A stretch of DNA of 64,000 bases from Ruminococcus flavefaciens (GCF_900108555.1 NZ_FNWV01000010.1:30665-94664); one strand, 5' to 3'; positions 8,863 to 17,941 are shown, counted from the stretch's first letter. Translations and numbers: made by a program. Notes: generated by a model not told the origin, from the letters alone.

Positions 8863-9072
8863 ATGGAATTTCAGAAGGATCTCGGTATTTTCCATATCGA
8901 GGGCGGTTCTATGAAGACCGCAGGCAAGGGCAATCTCGGCGTTACCGAGGAAGTGCCGCAGAATATCAGGACAAAGACTGATGTAAAAAAAGTGGCTAAG
9001 ACTGCCGTAAAAGCTGCCGCTCTTGCAGGAACATTCATGCTGAAGCATAAGATGAAGAAGAAAAAGAAATGA
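8863..9072 (+). CDS. Small basic protein, 69 residues, unknown
   Basis: Starts at the ATG 1 bp after the trmB stop, with GGGAGG inside the end of trmB 7 bases upstream. An upstream TTG in the same frame lacks a ribosome site and was not used. The protein begins MEFQKDLGIFHIEGGSMK, has an alanine-rich segment (about 46-60) and ends in a lysine run (KHKMKKKKK). It could bind nucleic acid or membrane, but no family is recognised. Placement suggests translational coupling with trmB. Confidence 0.6.
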   Translation: MEFQKDLGIFHIEGGSMKTAGKGNLGVTEEVPQNIRTKTDVKKVAKTAVKAAALAGTFMLKHKMKKKKK

Positions 9073-9148
9073 CGCTCGCATATCGTCTTTTCTTTTATGT
9101 GTATATCTGAACTTTTGAGATCAATTTTATATGAAAGGAGTTATTGCA

Positions 9149-10159
9149 ATGGATATTACACAAACCGTAATCTCTCTCTCGGAGTCTGTGGGGGCTTCGG
9201 GAAATGAAGAGAATGCCGCAGCTCTCGCACTGAGTATGCTGCGTGAATACTGTCCCGATGCCGTAATACAAAACGGCAATGTTATCGGACATTTCGGTAC
9301 TCACCGCGAAGGTCTGCCGTCACTTGTACTTGACGCGCATATCGATCAGGTAGGCTTCATCGTTACCTATATAACCGATGAAGGCTTCGTCAAGGTGGGA
9401 AATATCGGCGGCATAGACCGCAGACTTCTCCCTGCACAGCCCGTTGTCATTCACGGAAAGCAGGACGTAAAGGGCGTTATCTGCTCCGTTCCGCCTCATC
9501 TTTCAAACGGCAGCAGCAAGGTGCTCAGTATGGAAGATGCTGCCATTGATACAGGCATGACCAAAGATGAACTGTATCAGGTCATAGCTCAGGGCGATAC
9601 AATAACATTCGATGTATCCTGCCGCAAGCTCATCGGCAGCCGCATTACAGGCGGTGCTCTCGATGACAGATGCGGTGTTGCAGCCCTGCTGTACACTCTT
9701 AAACTCCTCAGCGGATATGAGACCGCTTACAATGTTACTGTTATATTCTCGACTCAGGAGGAAGTCGGCGAACGCGGCGCAAAGATAGGCGCGTTCTCGC
9801 TTGCTCCCGATATCGCTATTGCTGTGGACGTGAGCTTCGCTTACGCTATAGGCGAAGAAGAAAGCAAGTGCGGATATCTCGGAAAAGGTCCTATGATCGG
9901 TCTTTCTCCTTCACTTTCAAGAGAAATAAGCGATCAGCTCATAAATACTGCCGAAAGTGCAGGTATCCCCTATCAGAAGGAAGTTATGTGCGGTCTGACT
10001 TCTACTAATGCAGACCGTTATTCAGTAAGCAGGAACGGCGCAAAGACCTGCACTGTTTCCATACCCCTGAGAAATATGCATACGCCTGTTGAGGTCATAG
10101 ATATGTCAGATGTTGAAATGACCGCTATGCTCTTAGCAGCATTCATCAAGGAGGGCTGA
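9149..10159 (+). CDS. M42 family metallopeptidase (glutamyl aminopeptidase-like), first copy
   Basis: Dinuclear-metal aminopeptidase of the M42/FrvX family, cytosolic and usually a dodecamer. The start at 9149 is chosen because AAAGGAG lies 8 bases upstream; an ATG 18 bases earlier overlaps that site. 336 residues. Metal and catalytic motifs: DAHIDQVG (canonical AHMDEVG with Glu to Gln), GALDDRCG, QEEVGERGA and the C-terminal MHTPVEVID. First of a three-gene unit with a second M42 gene 2 bp downstream and a GNAT gene. Confidence 0.9.
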   Translation: MDITQTVISLSESVGASGNEENAAALALSMLREYCPDAVIQNGNVIGHFGTHREGLPSLVLDAHIDQVGFIVTYITDEGFVKVGNIGGIDRRLLPAQPVVIHGKQDVKGVICSVPPHLSNGSSKVLSMEDAAIDTGMTKDELYQVIAQGDTITFDVSCRKLIGSRITGGALDDRCGVAALLYTLKLLSGYETAYNVTVIFSTQEEVGERGAKIGAFSLAPDIAIAVDVSFAYAIGEEESKCGYLGKGPMIGLSPSLSREISDQLINTAESAGIPYQKEVMCGLTSTNADRYSVSRNGAKTCTVSIPLRNMHTPVEVIDMSDVEMTAMLLAAFIKEG

Positions 10160-10161
10160 AC

Positions 10162-11166
10162 ATGAAGGATCTTCTGAAAGAACTCTGCCTGACTGATGGT
10201 ATATCAGGCGATGAAAATGCTGTTCGCGACCTCATAATCAGTAAGATAAAGCTGGTCTGCGAATACAGCGTGGATAATCTCGGCAACCTTATATGCTTCA
10301 AAAAGGGCAGAAAAAAGCCCAAGAAAAAGCTTATGATATGTGCTCACATGGACGAAGTAGGTCTTATGGTGACTTTTATCCGTGCCGACGGTACTCTTTC
10401 ATTCAGCTGCGTTGGCGGTATTGATCCGTCTGTTATCATCGGCAGACAAGTACACATAGGAAAGAACCGCATCAGCGGCGTTGTGGGCTCGACTGCTGTA
10501 CATAATCTCAGCAAAGAGGACAGAGACAAAGCTCCCGAGGTCGACAGCCTTTACATTGACATCGGTGCCGCAAGCAAGGAAGAAGCAGAAAAATACGTAT
10601 CCCTCGGTGACAGCGTCTGCTTTGACTCCGAATTCACCGAGCTGGGCGGCAGCCGCGTAAAATCAAAGGCTCTCGATGACCGTGCAGGCTGCGCTATGAT
10701 GATAAAGCTGCTCCATGAAAAGCTTGAATACGACACATATTTCGTTTTCAACGTGCAGGAGGAGATAGGTCTCAGAGGCTCGACTGTCTCGGCTTTCTCT
10801 GTAGCTCCCGACTTTGCCATAGTCCTTGAAGCTACCACAGCCGCAGATATCGACGGAGTATCAGGTGCAAAGCGCGTCTGCGTACTTGGTGACGGTCCTG
10901 TTGTATCGTTTATGGACAGAAGCACTATTTACGACAAGGAGCTCTATCAGCTCGCATTCGATATCGCTACCTGCCAGACAAAGACCATGATAGCAGGCGG
11001 AAATGACTCGGGTGCGATACACATAAGCGGCAGCGGTGTGCGCACTATCGCTATATCCGTTCCTTGCAGATACCTGCACTCCCCTTCGTCAGTCATCGAA
11101 ATGTCTGACCTTGAAAGCTCATACAAGCTTGTTAAAATTCTCGCCAGAAGGATACCCGAATTATGA
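10162..11166 (+). CDS. M42 family metallopeptidase, second copy
   Basis: A paralogue of the preceding gene, 334 residues, starting 2 bp after it behind GGAGGGC. Motifs are closer to the family standard: CAHMDEVGLMV, KALDDRAG, VQEEIGLRGS, a metal ligand in VLEATTA, and LHSPSSVIEMSD. The pair probably forms hetero- or separate homo-oligomers that trim peptides; M42 enzymes are often duplicated. It overlaps the next gene by 4 bp (ATGA), so the three are translationally coupled. Confidence 0.92.
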   Translation: MKDLLKELCLTDGISGDENAVRDLIISKIKLVCEYSVDNLGNLICFKKGRKKPKKKLMICAHMDEVGLMVTFIRADGTLSFSCVGGIDPSVIIGRQVHIGKNRISGVVGSTAVHNLSKEDRDKAPEVDSLYIDIGAASKEEAEKYVSLGDSVCFDSEFTELGGSRVKSKALDDRAGCAMMIKLLHEKLEYDTYFVFNVQEEIGLRGSTVSAFSVAPDFAIVLEATTAADIDGVSGAKRVCVLGDGPVVSFMDRSTIYDKELYQLAFDIATCQTKTMIAGGNDSGAIHISGSGVRTIAISVPCRYLHSPSSVIEMSDLESSYKLVKILARRIPEL

Positions 11167-11960
11167 TAACACTTATCGAACATGAGCACGAGCTCGACCG
11201 CGTACTGCTCAATAAGACTCTCTCAGGCAAAAAAATGCTTGCATATATGAGAGCCTATGGTCCGAATTATGAATTCTGCCGTTTCTATAAGATAACCGAT
11301 GAGACAGGTATCGGATTCATGTTCATTATCAATTCCACGCTTATTATTTGCGGCGACGGAAAACTCGAACCAAACGAGGAGATAGACCTTTTCGTCAGCA
11401 TGAACGTCCCATTCCGTATCGAGGGCGACCAGAAGATACTCGAAGGCATAAAGATACCTGAAAGGTATCAGGTGCTCAACCGCACTATCTTCGAGCTTAT
11501 CCCCGATGATACGCCACTTGAAGCTATCGAGGAGCACGTTGAGTTCAACCCAAATCTCCCCGATGTTTACAAGATACTCAGCGAGGGATTTCCGAATATC
11601 GCCGACTTTTCACTGTGGTACACCGATACCTCTCACAGATGCCGACACGGTATCAGCAGAGTGTTCACCTACCGCAACTCTACCACAGCTTCTGCCGTGT
11701 TCGATATCGGCAGCACAGTTCTCATCGGTCAGGTGGCTACAAATACGGCTGCCCGCGGAAGAGGCTATGCAAGAGAATTCCTCAAATGGCTTGCCAAATT
11801 CTTCAACGGACTGGGAAAACGTGCATACCTGCTGGCTCTTGATGTCCGCGTAAGCTTTTATACCGAGATAGGCTTCCGCATCGCAGGACGTGAGATAGTC
11901 CTCGAACGTATCGACATCGAAAAGGACAGCGCAGCAAAGGGTCGTCTTGAAGAAAGATGA
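11163..11960 (+). CDS. GNAT family N-acetyltransferase
   Basis: 265 residues. The C-terminal half carries a GNAT fold with the acetyl-CoA loop TNTAARGRGYAREFLKWL (about 191-208) and the FYTEIGFRI end typical of GNAT enzymes. The N-terminal half (about 1-120) is less typical and may bind the acceptor. The start overlaps the upstream M42 stop (ATGA). Its acceptor could be a peptide or amino acid released by the peptidases (inference from coupling only). Confidence 0.85.
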   Translation: MITLIEHEHELDRVLLNKTLSGKKMLAYMRAYGPNYEFCRFYKITDETGIGFMFIINSTLIICGDGKLEPNEEIDLFVSMNVPFRIEGDQKILEGIKIPERYQVLNRTIFELIPDDTPLEAIEEHVEFNPNLPDVYKILSEGFPNIADFSLWYTDTSHRCRHGISRVFTYRNSTTASAVFDIGSTVLIGQVATNTAARGRGYAREFLKWLAKFFNGLGKRAYLLALDVRVSFYTEIGFRIAGREIVLERIDIEKDSAAKGRLEER

Positions 11961-11979
11961 ATATTTTATAATAGCGGAT

Positions 11980-12011
11980 ACAGGGACGACAAATTGCCGT
12001 TCCTGTTTTTT
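11980..12011 (+). terminator. Rho-independent terminator
   Basis: Stem ACAGGGACG / CGTTCCTGT with one G-T pair, followed by TTTTTG, after the M42-M42-GNAT unit. Confidence 0.8.
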
Positions 12012-12049
12012 GTTCCTGCCCACAGTTTTACAGGGGATTTTCAAAAATC

Positions 12050-12315
12050 AATAATTGACGGGCGAACACTGTTCGCACCTACAGCTTGTTATTTAGTTTT
12101 TACGTAATTTACGGGCGAGCGGAACTCGCCCCTACAGCGCAGAGCCTGCGCTCCCTTGCTCGTCCGTATATTATCAAAAGGGCAGTCGCTTCTCGACACG
12201 GGAAGTATCGTCTGAATTGACGGGCGAGCGGAACTCGCCCCTACTACTTTCTACTCTCTACTCACTACTTACTACTCACTAATCACTAACGGGCGGATAA
12301 TATCCGCCCCTACAC
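12050..12315. repeat. Palindromic CCCCTACA repeats and TACTCAC stutter
   Basis: This non-coding spacer holds four palindromic units: GGGCGAACACTGTTCGCACCTACA near 12060 is degenerate, two copies of a GGGCGAGCGGAACTCGCCCC unit followed by TAC lie near 12113 and 12222, and GGGCGGATAATATCCGCCCC followed by TACA lies near 12291. A TACTCACTACTTACTACTCAC-type stutter lies at about 12240-12285. No ORF of note. Confidence 0.8.
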
Positions 12316-12348
12316 TTAAACTAAGTTCTAAATTTATATATTTAATGC

Positions 12349-12377
12349 TTTACAACTGTGAAAAAAGGTGCTATAAT
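12349..12377 (+). promoter_or_regulatory. Promoter of ddh
   Basis: TTTACA, 17-bp spacer, TATAAT; about 55 bp upstream of the chosen ddh start. Confidence 0.8.
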
Positions 12378-12431
12378 GTTCATAGGCTGTGTTCAAAGGC
12401 GAGTACGGCAAATCAAAGGAGGTATTTCCAA

Positions 12432-13421
12432 ATGGAAAAAGTTAGAATAGGTATTTTAGGTTACGGCAACCTCGGCAGAGGCGTTGAGCTTGCTATCCGT
12501 CAGAACGACGACATGGAGCTTGCAGGTATATTCACACGCCGTGATCCTTCATCAGTAAAGCCGCTTACAGCTGGTGCAAAGGTATACAATGTTGCTGATG
12601 CTGAGAAAATGGCAAAAGATATAGACGTATTGATAATCTGCGGCGGAAGCGCTACAGATCTTCCTAAACAGACTCCCGAAATGGCTAAGCTCTTCAATGT
12701 TATAGACAGCTTCGACACTCACGCAAGAATACCCGAGCATTTCGCTAACGTTGACAAGGCTGCAAAGGAAAGCGGTCACCTCGCTTTCATCTCTCTCGGC
12801 TGGGATCCGGGCCTTTTCTCACTCAACAGACTCTATGCCGAGTCTATCCTTCCTAACGGCAAGAGCTATACATTCTGGGGCAAGGGCGTAAGCCAGGGAC
12901 ACTCAGATGCTATCCGCCGCGTAAAAGGAGTTAAGAGAGGTATTCAGTACACTGTTCCGATAGAGTCAGCTATGGAAGCTGTCCGCAGCGGAAGTCAGCC
13001 TGAGCTCACAACTCGTCAGAAGCACCTCAGAGAGTGCTGGGTAGTTCCTGAGGAGGGTGCTGATCTTGCTCAGATCGAGAACGATATCAAGACTATGAAG
13101 AACTACTTCGACGAGTACGATACAACTGTAAACTTCATCAGCGAAGAAGAATTTGATGCTAAGCACAACAAGATGCCTCACGGCGGCTTCGTTATGAGAA
13201 GCGGTCTCACAGGCGACGGTGAGAAAACTCACCAGATGATAGAGTATTCACTCAAGCTCGAGTCAAATCCCGAGTTCACTGCAAGCGTACTTATCTGCTA
13301 TGCAAGAGCACTTGCAAGACTCAAGGCTGAAGGCGCAACAGGCTGCAAGACTGCTTTCGATATTGCTCCTGCATACCTTTCAAAGCTCAGCGGCGAGGAA
13401 CTCAGAGCTTCAATGCTTTAA
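12432..13421 (+). CDS. ddh: meso-Diaminopimelate D-dehydrogenase
   Basis: NADPH-dependent one-step conversion of tetrahydrodipicolinate to meso-diaminopimelate, feeding lysine and peptidoglycan. Start at 12432 (MEKVRIGILGYGNLGRG) because AAAGGAGG lies 8-9 bases upstream; the open frame further upstream overlaps the promoter. 329 residues agrees with the family (about 326). The Rossmann motif GYGNLGRG is at 10-17, and the conserved SLGWDPGLFSLNR and the HGGFVMRSG region are present. Monocistronic, with its own promoter and terminator. Confidence 0.96.
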   Translation: MEKVRIGILGYGNLGRGVELAIRQNDDMELAGIFTRRDPSSVKPLTAGAKVYNVADAEKMAKDIDVLIICGGSATDLPKQTPEMAKLFNVIDSFDTHARIPEHFANVDKAAKESGHLAFISLGWDPGLFSLNRLYAESILPNGKSYTFWGKGVSQGHSDAIRRVKGVKRGIQYTVPIESAMEAVRSGSQPELTTRQKHLRECWVVPEEGADLAQIENDIKTMKNYFDEYDTTVNFISEEEFDAKHNKMPHGGFVMRSGLTGDGEKTHQMIEYSLKLESNPEFTASVLICYARALARLKAEGATGCKTAFDIAPAYLSKLSGEELRASML

Positions 13422-13438
13422 TAAAAAATACGTTTTAC

Positions 13439-13468
13439 AAAAGAGCCATTTTTTAAGTGGCTCTTTTA
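13439..13468 (+). terminator. Rho-independent terminator of ddh
   Basis: AAAAGAGCCA / TGGCTCTTTT stem with a 9-base loop and trailing T. Confidence 0.88.
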
Positions 13469-13541
13469 CTTTATGTATATGCAATTATGCCAAACAACAG
13501 CAAGTTCTTCTGTATATTTTGTGATATTTGCTTTGGTTTTA

Positions 13542-13570
13542 TTGACATATTCGCCCATACGTGGTACAAT
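13542..13570 (+). promoter_or_regulatory. Promoter of the LRR protein at 13608
   Basis: TTGACA, 17-bp spacer, TACAAT. Confidence 0.82.
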
Positions 13571-13607
13571 TATTTTATAAAAGAAGCTTTACAGGGGGGA
13601 TATTATT

Positions 13608-14750
13608 ATGGCTAACGTAAATGCTATTTGTACAAGCTGTAACAAAACTGTCGAGGTAGACAACACAAAAGATGCGTGGGTATGTCCCTATTGCAGTACT
13701 CCGTTCATTGTTTCAAAAGCGGTAAACAAGTATAAGGCACAGCACAAGGACGTTGCCAAAAAGGTAAAAGCTGTAAAGAAGCACAGCTCCGATTTTGTTG
13801 TTGCTGAAGGCGTTCTTACCGAATATAAAGGTAATGCCGAGGATATCACTATCCCCGGAGAAGTTCGCAAAATAGGCAAGCACGTTTTTGAGAACAACAC
13901 TACTCTCAAAAATATCACTATCCATGATAAAGTTGAAGAGATCGGTGCATATGCTTTCCGCGGCTGTACCGCACTGGAGGAGATAAAGCTCCCTGACAGT
14001 ATAAATTCTATTGATATATGGGCTTTCCGAGGCTGCACAAGCCTTAAAAGCGTTGTAGTACCGCCTCATATGAGGTATATCTCGGACTGCCTCTTTGCTG
14101 ACTGTTCAAGCCTTACTTCCGTGGAGCTCCCCGAGCCTATCGGCAGTATCGGTTCATTCGCTTTCTCAGGCTGTAAAAATCTCGAAGAAATAAACATACC
14201 GCAGTATGTTTCCACTATCGGCAAATACGCTTTCTCAGGCTGTGAAAAGCTCGAAAAGGTAAATATCCCCGAGGGCGTGTCTCTTGTTGAGGAGTGTACT
14301 TTCGCAAACTGCACGGCTTTGGCTGCTGTGGGACTGCCGAGAACTATCAAGTCTATCGGTGCGTTCGCTTTCCAGAACTGCGTATCACTGCGCGATATCG
14401 AGCTCCCCGGCGGGATACTCAGTGTTGACGGTTTCAGCGGCTGTACAGGTCTGAGAGCCTTTACAGTTCCGGGCGGTGTTTCGTCTATCGGCGATTTCAG
14501 CGGCTGTACCAACCTTGAGAAAATAACTCTGCCTGCTTCACTCAAGAAAATAAGCGGAGGCTTCAATAACTGTCCCAAGCTCCTGAGCATCGCATGGCCT
14601 AATCTCGCGGACAATGCTTCCAATTTCCCTGCTTACTATGAGACAGTTGTCGCAAGCAGAAAGACCGCAGGTAAATGCGTCTACTGCGGAGGTGACTTCA
14701 AGCTCATCTCAAAGACCTGCAAGCTCTGCGGCAAGAAAAAAGACTATTGA
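13608..14750 (+). CDS. BspA-type leucine-rich repeat (LRR_5) protein with terminal zinc ribbons
   Basis: 380 residues, no signal peptide or membrane helix, so probably cytosolic. An N-terminal zinc ribbon (CTSCNKTVEV...WVCPYCSTPF, Cys at about 6, 9, 25, 28) is followed by about ten LRR_5/BspA repeats of the type AFRGCTALEEIKLPDSINSI (about 65-340) and a second C-terminal ribbon (CVYCGGDF...CKLCGKKKDY). BspA repeats are usually surface proteins; a cytosolic version with two ribbons suggests a protein- or nucleic acid-binding scaffold (inference). A paralogue lies at the window end (63056-64000). Ribosome site AGGGGGGA. Confidence 0.88.
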   Translation: MANVNAICTSCNKTVEVDNTKDAWVCPYCSTPFIVSKAVNKYKAQHKDVAKKVKAVKKHSSDFVVAEGVLTEYKGNAEDITIPGEVRKIGKHVFENNTTLKNITIHDKVEEIGAYAFRGCTALEEIKLPDSINSIDIWAFRGCTSLKSVVVPPHMRYISDCLFADCSSLTSVELPEPIGSIGSFAFSGCKNLEEINIPQYVSTIGKYAFSGCEKLEKVNIPEGVSLVEECTFANCTALAAVGLPRTIKSIGAFAFQNCVSLRDIELPGGILSVDGFSGCTGLRAFTVPGGVSSIGDFSGCTNLEKITLPASLKKISGGFNNCPKLLSIAWPNLADNASNFPAYYETVVASRKTAGKCVYCGGDFKLISKTCKLCGKKKDY

Positions 14751-14756
14751 TACATC

Positions 14757-14790
14757 AAGTCCCGAAGGTTCAGGCTTTCGGGACTTTTTT
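14757..14790 (+). terminator. Rho-independent terminator
   Basis: AAGTCCCGAA / TTCGGGACTT stem followed by TTTTC after the LRR gene. Confidence 0.9.
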
Positions 14791-14961
14791 CGTGCTTAAA
14801 TTATATAAACGATGATCTCCTCATTGGTGTTATCGTTTATGTATCATGTTCAATAACGGGCGGATAATATCCGCCCCTACAGCGCGGAGTCCGCGCCGCC
14901 TTGCCACATTGACGCTTGCAAGCTCGCTCACTTTTATCAACACCCATACTCGTACATCGCT

Positions 14962-15154
14962 TACAATACATTCATGTTACTCGCATTGTTCTCACGGGCT
15001 GCCACAGGCAGCCCCTACAGAGCGGAACTGCTTTTCTTTCGGACGCGCAATGTGTGCCCTTACACTACTCACTACTTACTACTCACTACTCACTTGCGGA
15101 ACGCCGAGGGCGGCGTTCCCTACTAATCACTATGCACTGACCACTAACAACTAA
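14962..15154 (+). repeat. 193-bp direct repeat, copy 1
   Basis: Begins TACAATACATTCATGTTAC and ends CACTAACAACTAA; matched by copy 2 at a 213-bp offset with only a few substitutions near the left end. Confidence 0.9.
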
Positions 15155-15174
15155 AGAGCGGATATATCCGCCCC

Positions 15175-15367
15175 TACAATACATTCATGTTACCTGCATC
15201 GTTTTCACGGGCTGCCACAGGCAGCCCCTACAGAGCGGAACTGCTTTTCTTTCGGACGCGCAATGTGTGCCCTTACACTACTCACTACTTACTACTCACT
15301 ACTCACTTGCGGAACGCCGAGGGCGGCGTTCCCTACTAATCACTATGCACTGACCACTAACAACTAA
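15175..15367 (+). repeat. 193-bp direct repeat, copy 2
   Basis: Near-identical to 14962-15154. The 20-bp junction between the copies is itself part of a GCGGATATATCCGCCCC palindrome, which suggests tandem duplication through the palindromic repeats. Confidence 0.9.
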
Positions 15368-15421
15368 GGGGCAGATAAGATCCGCTCCTACATTTCTGCT
15401 CACAAAATTGCTGATTATCTA

Positions 15422-15450
15422 TTGACTCATTTTCCTTTTGGCGTTATAAT
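15422..15450 (+). promoter_or_regulatory. Promoter of the lipoprotein at 15479
   Basis: TTGACT, 17-bp spacer, TATAAT, 28 bp before the ATG. Confidence 0.82.
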
Positions 15451-15478
15451 GTTTATATATTGTTTTAAGGAGAGACAT

Positions 15479-16291
15479 ATGACACCTATTTCAAAAATCA
15501 TCGCTGCTGCCGCTGTTTGCGCGATATCTGCTTCTATGTGGAGCTGCGGTGATAAAAAGAAAACGGACAGCTCAGATAAAAACGAAACTTCCACAAGCTC
15601 GTCCGCCGAAACAACAACTGATGTAACAAGTACTTCCGAAAAGGAAACTACAACTGCTTCGGATAAAACAACAGAGACTACTGTATCTTCCACTGAGACC
15701 TCTGCTGCTCAGACTACCACTACAGCAGCTGCTACAGAAAAGCCAAAGGAAGCAGAGAAAAAAGCTGAAGAAGCTCCGCAAAAAGGCTTCAGCAGCAGTT
15801 TTGAAGCCGCTAAGGCTTACTACAATGCATACCTCACCTCAAATGCAGATGCAGTATATGATATGTTCTGCTCAGAGGAAATGGAAGGCTATTTCGCTTA
15901 TCTCGGCACTACAGACCTGTTACAGGGCAAGAACGCTCAGGTGGTTTTCAAACGCTCAAACGTTGTGAACGCTATAAAGCAGTCAATGAAGAATATCCAT
16001 GACATCATGGCTGAGAAGTCCGATGTTCCTGCCGATAAATGGACTACTTCATTAAGCGAGGATCTTCTGAAAGCAACAGGCGAGAACGAACTGAACGACT
16101 TCAACAAGACTCTCGGCACTAAGTTCACAAGTGCTGCGGACTGCGGTATGGTATACTACAAAGACGGCAACGATGAACACAACTTCATCGGCAACGGCTG
16201 CGCTTTTGTAGAGCTTGACGGCAGGTGGTATCTTTCATATACCAGTATCATGCACAGTGAGCTTATAACATATTTAGAAGATATATTCTGA
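15479..16291 (+). CDS. Thr/Ser-rich lipoprotein, unknown function
   Basis: 270 residues. The start at 15479 has AAGGAGAG 4-5 bases upstream; the earlier TTG in frame is the -35 box and is rejected. A signal peptide ends in a lipobox at SMWSC (Cys22), so it is likely anchored in the outer leaflet of the cell membrane. Residues about 28-100 are a Thr/Ser/Glu-rich linker; residues about 105-270 form a globular domain beginning near FEAAKAYYNAYLTSNADAVYD, like the NTF2/DUF4878-type folds common in such lipoproteins (inference). Ends YLEDIF. Flanked by promoter and terminator, so monocistronic. Confidence 0.85.
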   Translation: MTPISKIIAAAAVCAISASMWSCGDKKKTDSSDKNETSTSSSAETTTDVTSTSEKETTTASDKTTETTVSSTETSAAQTTTTAAATEKPKEAEKKAEEAPQKGFSSSFEAAKAYYNAYLTSNADAVYDMFCSEEMEGYFAYLGTTDLLQGKNAQVVFKRSNVVNAIKQSMKNIHDIMAEKSDVPADKWTTSLSEDLLKATGENELNDFNKTLGTKFTSAADCGMVYYKDGNDEHNFIGNGCAFVELDGRWYLSYTSIMHSELITYLEDIF

Positions 16292-16292
16292 C

Positions 16293-16315
16293 AAAGGGCG
16301 GAACTCCGCCCTTTT
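16293..16315 (+). terminator. Rho-independent terminator
   Basis: AAGGGCGGA / TCCGCCCTT stem and a short T tract, directly after the lipoprotein stop. Confidence 0.78.
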
Positions 16316-16366
16316 CTGATAAAAACCCGGTGTACGGCTCTTAAACCTATCAGGAGGATAACATTT

Positions 16367-17941
16367 ATGGATAGCAAAACTCTCAGTGATACCTCTCAGG
16401 CTGTCAAGCAGGTAGTTGAAAGGTTTGGCATAGAAATACTCGATGACCATAAACGCTTCTGTTCAGCTTTTGCAGATTTCGCACCAAAGCTCTCCAAGGA
16501 GAACAAGGCTTTCTTTGTGGCTCTCAGCGAGAATATCGGAAGTATTTTCATACGCGAGAACGACGACGTTGCGGCAGGCAATAAAAATCCCGATGATGTC
16601 ATGCAGCGCGCGATCAAGGATATAAGCGAATATCTCAACAACGAAAAGGCTGAGCTCGTTGCAAGGAGCATTGCAGCTGCTCTGGGCTGGAAGGCTGCTT
16701 TACCCGAAGAAAAGACTCAGGATAACGGTAACGAACCTGCTTCTTACGGCAGCTCCGCTTCCCTTATCGAGGACCTTTTCAAACGCGCTCAGAACGGCGA
16801 TAACGATGCCTGCTTCAATCTGGGTGAACACTTCTTCTACGGGCGCGGTGTAAAACAGGATTACGCAAAGGCTGTAAAATGGTACATCATGTCCTCGGAC
16901 CGCGGAGATTGCAGCTCTCAGAAAAAGCTGGCTGACTGCTATTATCTCGGTCAGGGTACTGAAAGAAATATCGCAAAGGCTGCTCACAGATACGAACAGG
17001 CTGCCGAACAGGGCGATTACGACTCGCAGAAGGCTCTTATAAAATGCTACATGATCGGCGGAAACGGGCTGCTTGCCGATACTAAAAAGGCTGAATACTA
17101 CTCAAAAAGATACAATATCCCCATAAGCCGCGGTACAACCGAGGATATACTCCAGAATGCAATGGCAGGCATACCATCTGCGCAGTTCAAGCTGGGAAAT
17201 ATGTACCTTCACGGTACAGGCGTGGAAAGATCTCCCGAGACTGCTGTTACGTGGTTCAAAAAAGCTGCCGACCAGAACTATCCTGCTGCTCAGTTCAACT
17301 TAGGCGTGTGCTATTACTACGGTATCGGCGTACAGCGCGACCGTATAACCGCAGTAGACCTGTACAAAAAGGCTGCCGACGGCGGAGACATGGACGCTCT
17401 CAACAATCTTGCAGGCTGCTTTATGCGCGGCGAAGGTACTCACACTGACCAGTCCGCAGCAGCAAGGTATTACAAAAAAGCTGCCGAGAGCGGTCTTGCA
17501 AAGGCTCAGTATAATTACGGCGAATGCTGCTTCAACGGCTTTGGAGTTACAAAGGACGCAAGAGAAGCTGTTAAATGGTTCAAGGAAGCTGCTATACAAG
17601 GCGATCCTGACGGACAGTTCTCATACGGCTGGTGTCTACGTGACGGTCTCGGCTGTCTGAGAGATAATATCCTTGCTAAGGATATGTTCGAGAAAGCCTC
17701 TGCTCAGCGTCATACAGCTGCACAGAAAGCTCTCGGCTACTGCTATGCAAACGGTACGGGAACTCCGAAAAATTACGCATCTGCAGCAGACCAGTTCGCA
17801 AAGGCTGCTGCCGCAGGAGACAAGGAAGCAGCAAAGCTGCTCGTTGCCTGCTATAAATACGGCGGAGACTATCTGGCAATAAATGAGGCAAAAGCTCATC
17901 ACTACGCGGATCAGTACAGTCTCGATTATGATATGATATAA
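16367..17941 (+). CDS. Sel1-like repeat (tetratricopeptide-type) protein
   Basis: 524 residues with no signal peptide. Residues about 1-120 form an uncharacterised helical domain (ERFGIEILDDHKRFCSAFAD and following). From about 140 there are roughly ten Sel1 repeats of about 36 residues with the signature A...LG..Y..G.GV..D...A..WY.KAA (for example LGNMYLHGTGVERSPETAVT near 283). Such solenoids mediate protein-protein contacts. The ribosome site CAGGAGG precedes the ATG. The N-terminal domain next to Sel1 repeats recurs in gut Firmicutes, but its role is unknown to me. Confidence 0.9.
   Translation: MDSKTLSDTSQAVKQVVERFGIEILDDHKRFCSAFADFAPKLSKENKAFFVALSENIGSIFIRENDDVAAGNKNPDDVMQRAIKDISEYLNNEKAELVARSIAAALGWKAALPEEKTQDNGNEPASYGSSASLIEDLFKRAQNGDNDACFNLGEHFFYGRGVKQDYAKAVKWYIMSSDRGDCSSQKKLADCYYLGQGTERNIAKAAHRYEQAAEQGDYDSQKALIKCYMIGGNGLLADTKKAEYYSKRYNIPISRGTTEDILQNAMAGIPSAQFKLGNMYLHGTGVERSPETAVTWFKKAADQNYPAAQFNLGVCYYYGIGVQRDRITAVDLYKKAADGGDMDALNNLAGCFMRGEGTHTDQSAAARYYKKAAESGLAKAQYNYGECCFNGFGVTKDAREAVKWFKEAAIQGDPDGQFSYGWCLRDGLGCLRDNILAKDMFEKASAQRHTAAQKALGYCYANGTGTPKNYASAADQFAKAAAAGDKEAAKLLVACYKYGGDYLAINEAKAHHYADQYSLDYDMI

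Larger units (their letters stand above)
14852..15395. repeat. Repeat island of palindromes and stutter repeats
   Basis: About 540 bp without a credible gene. It contains GGGCGGATAATATCCGCCCC followed by TACA (14857), a GGGCTGCCACAGGCAGCCCC unit followed by TACA (two copies), a GGAACGCCGAGGGCGGCGTTCC unit (two copies), and TACTCACTACTTACTACTCAC stutters. Most of it is a 193-bp unit present twice (14962-15154 and 15175-15367). Short overlapping ORFs here are low-complexity artefacts. Confidence 0.85.

Noticed and set aside
12345..12431. Longer start of ddh
   Set aside because: The upstream segment overlaps the TTTACA/TATAAT promoter and lacks a ribosome site; the ATG at 12432 fits family length.
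14962..15367. Possible CRISPR array
   Set aside because: Only two copies of a 193-bp unit, no short regular repeats with unique spacers, no cas genes nearby.
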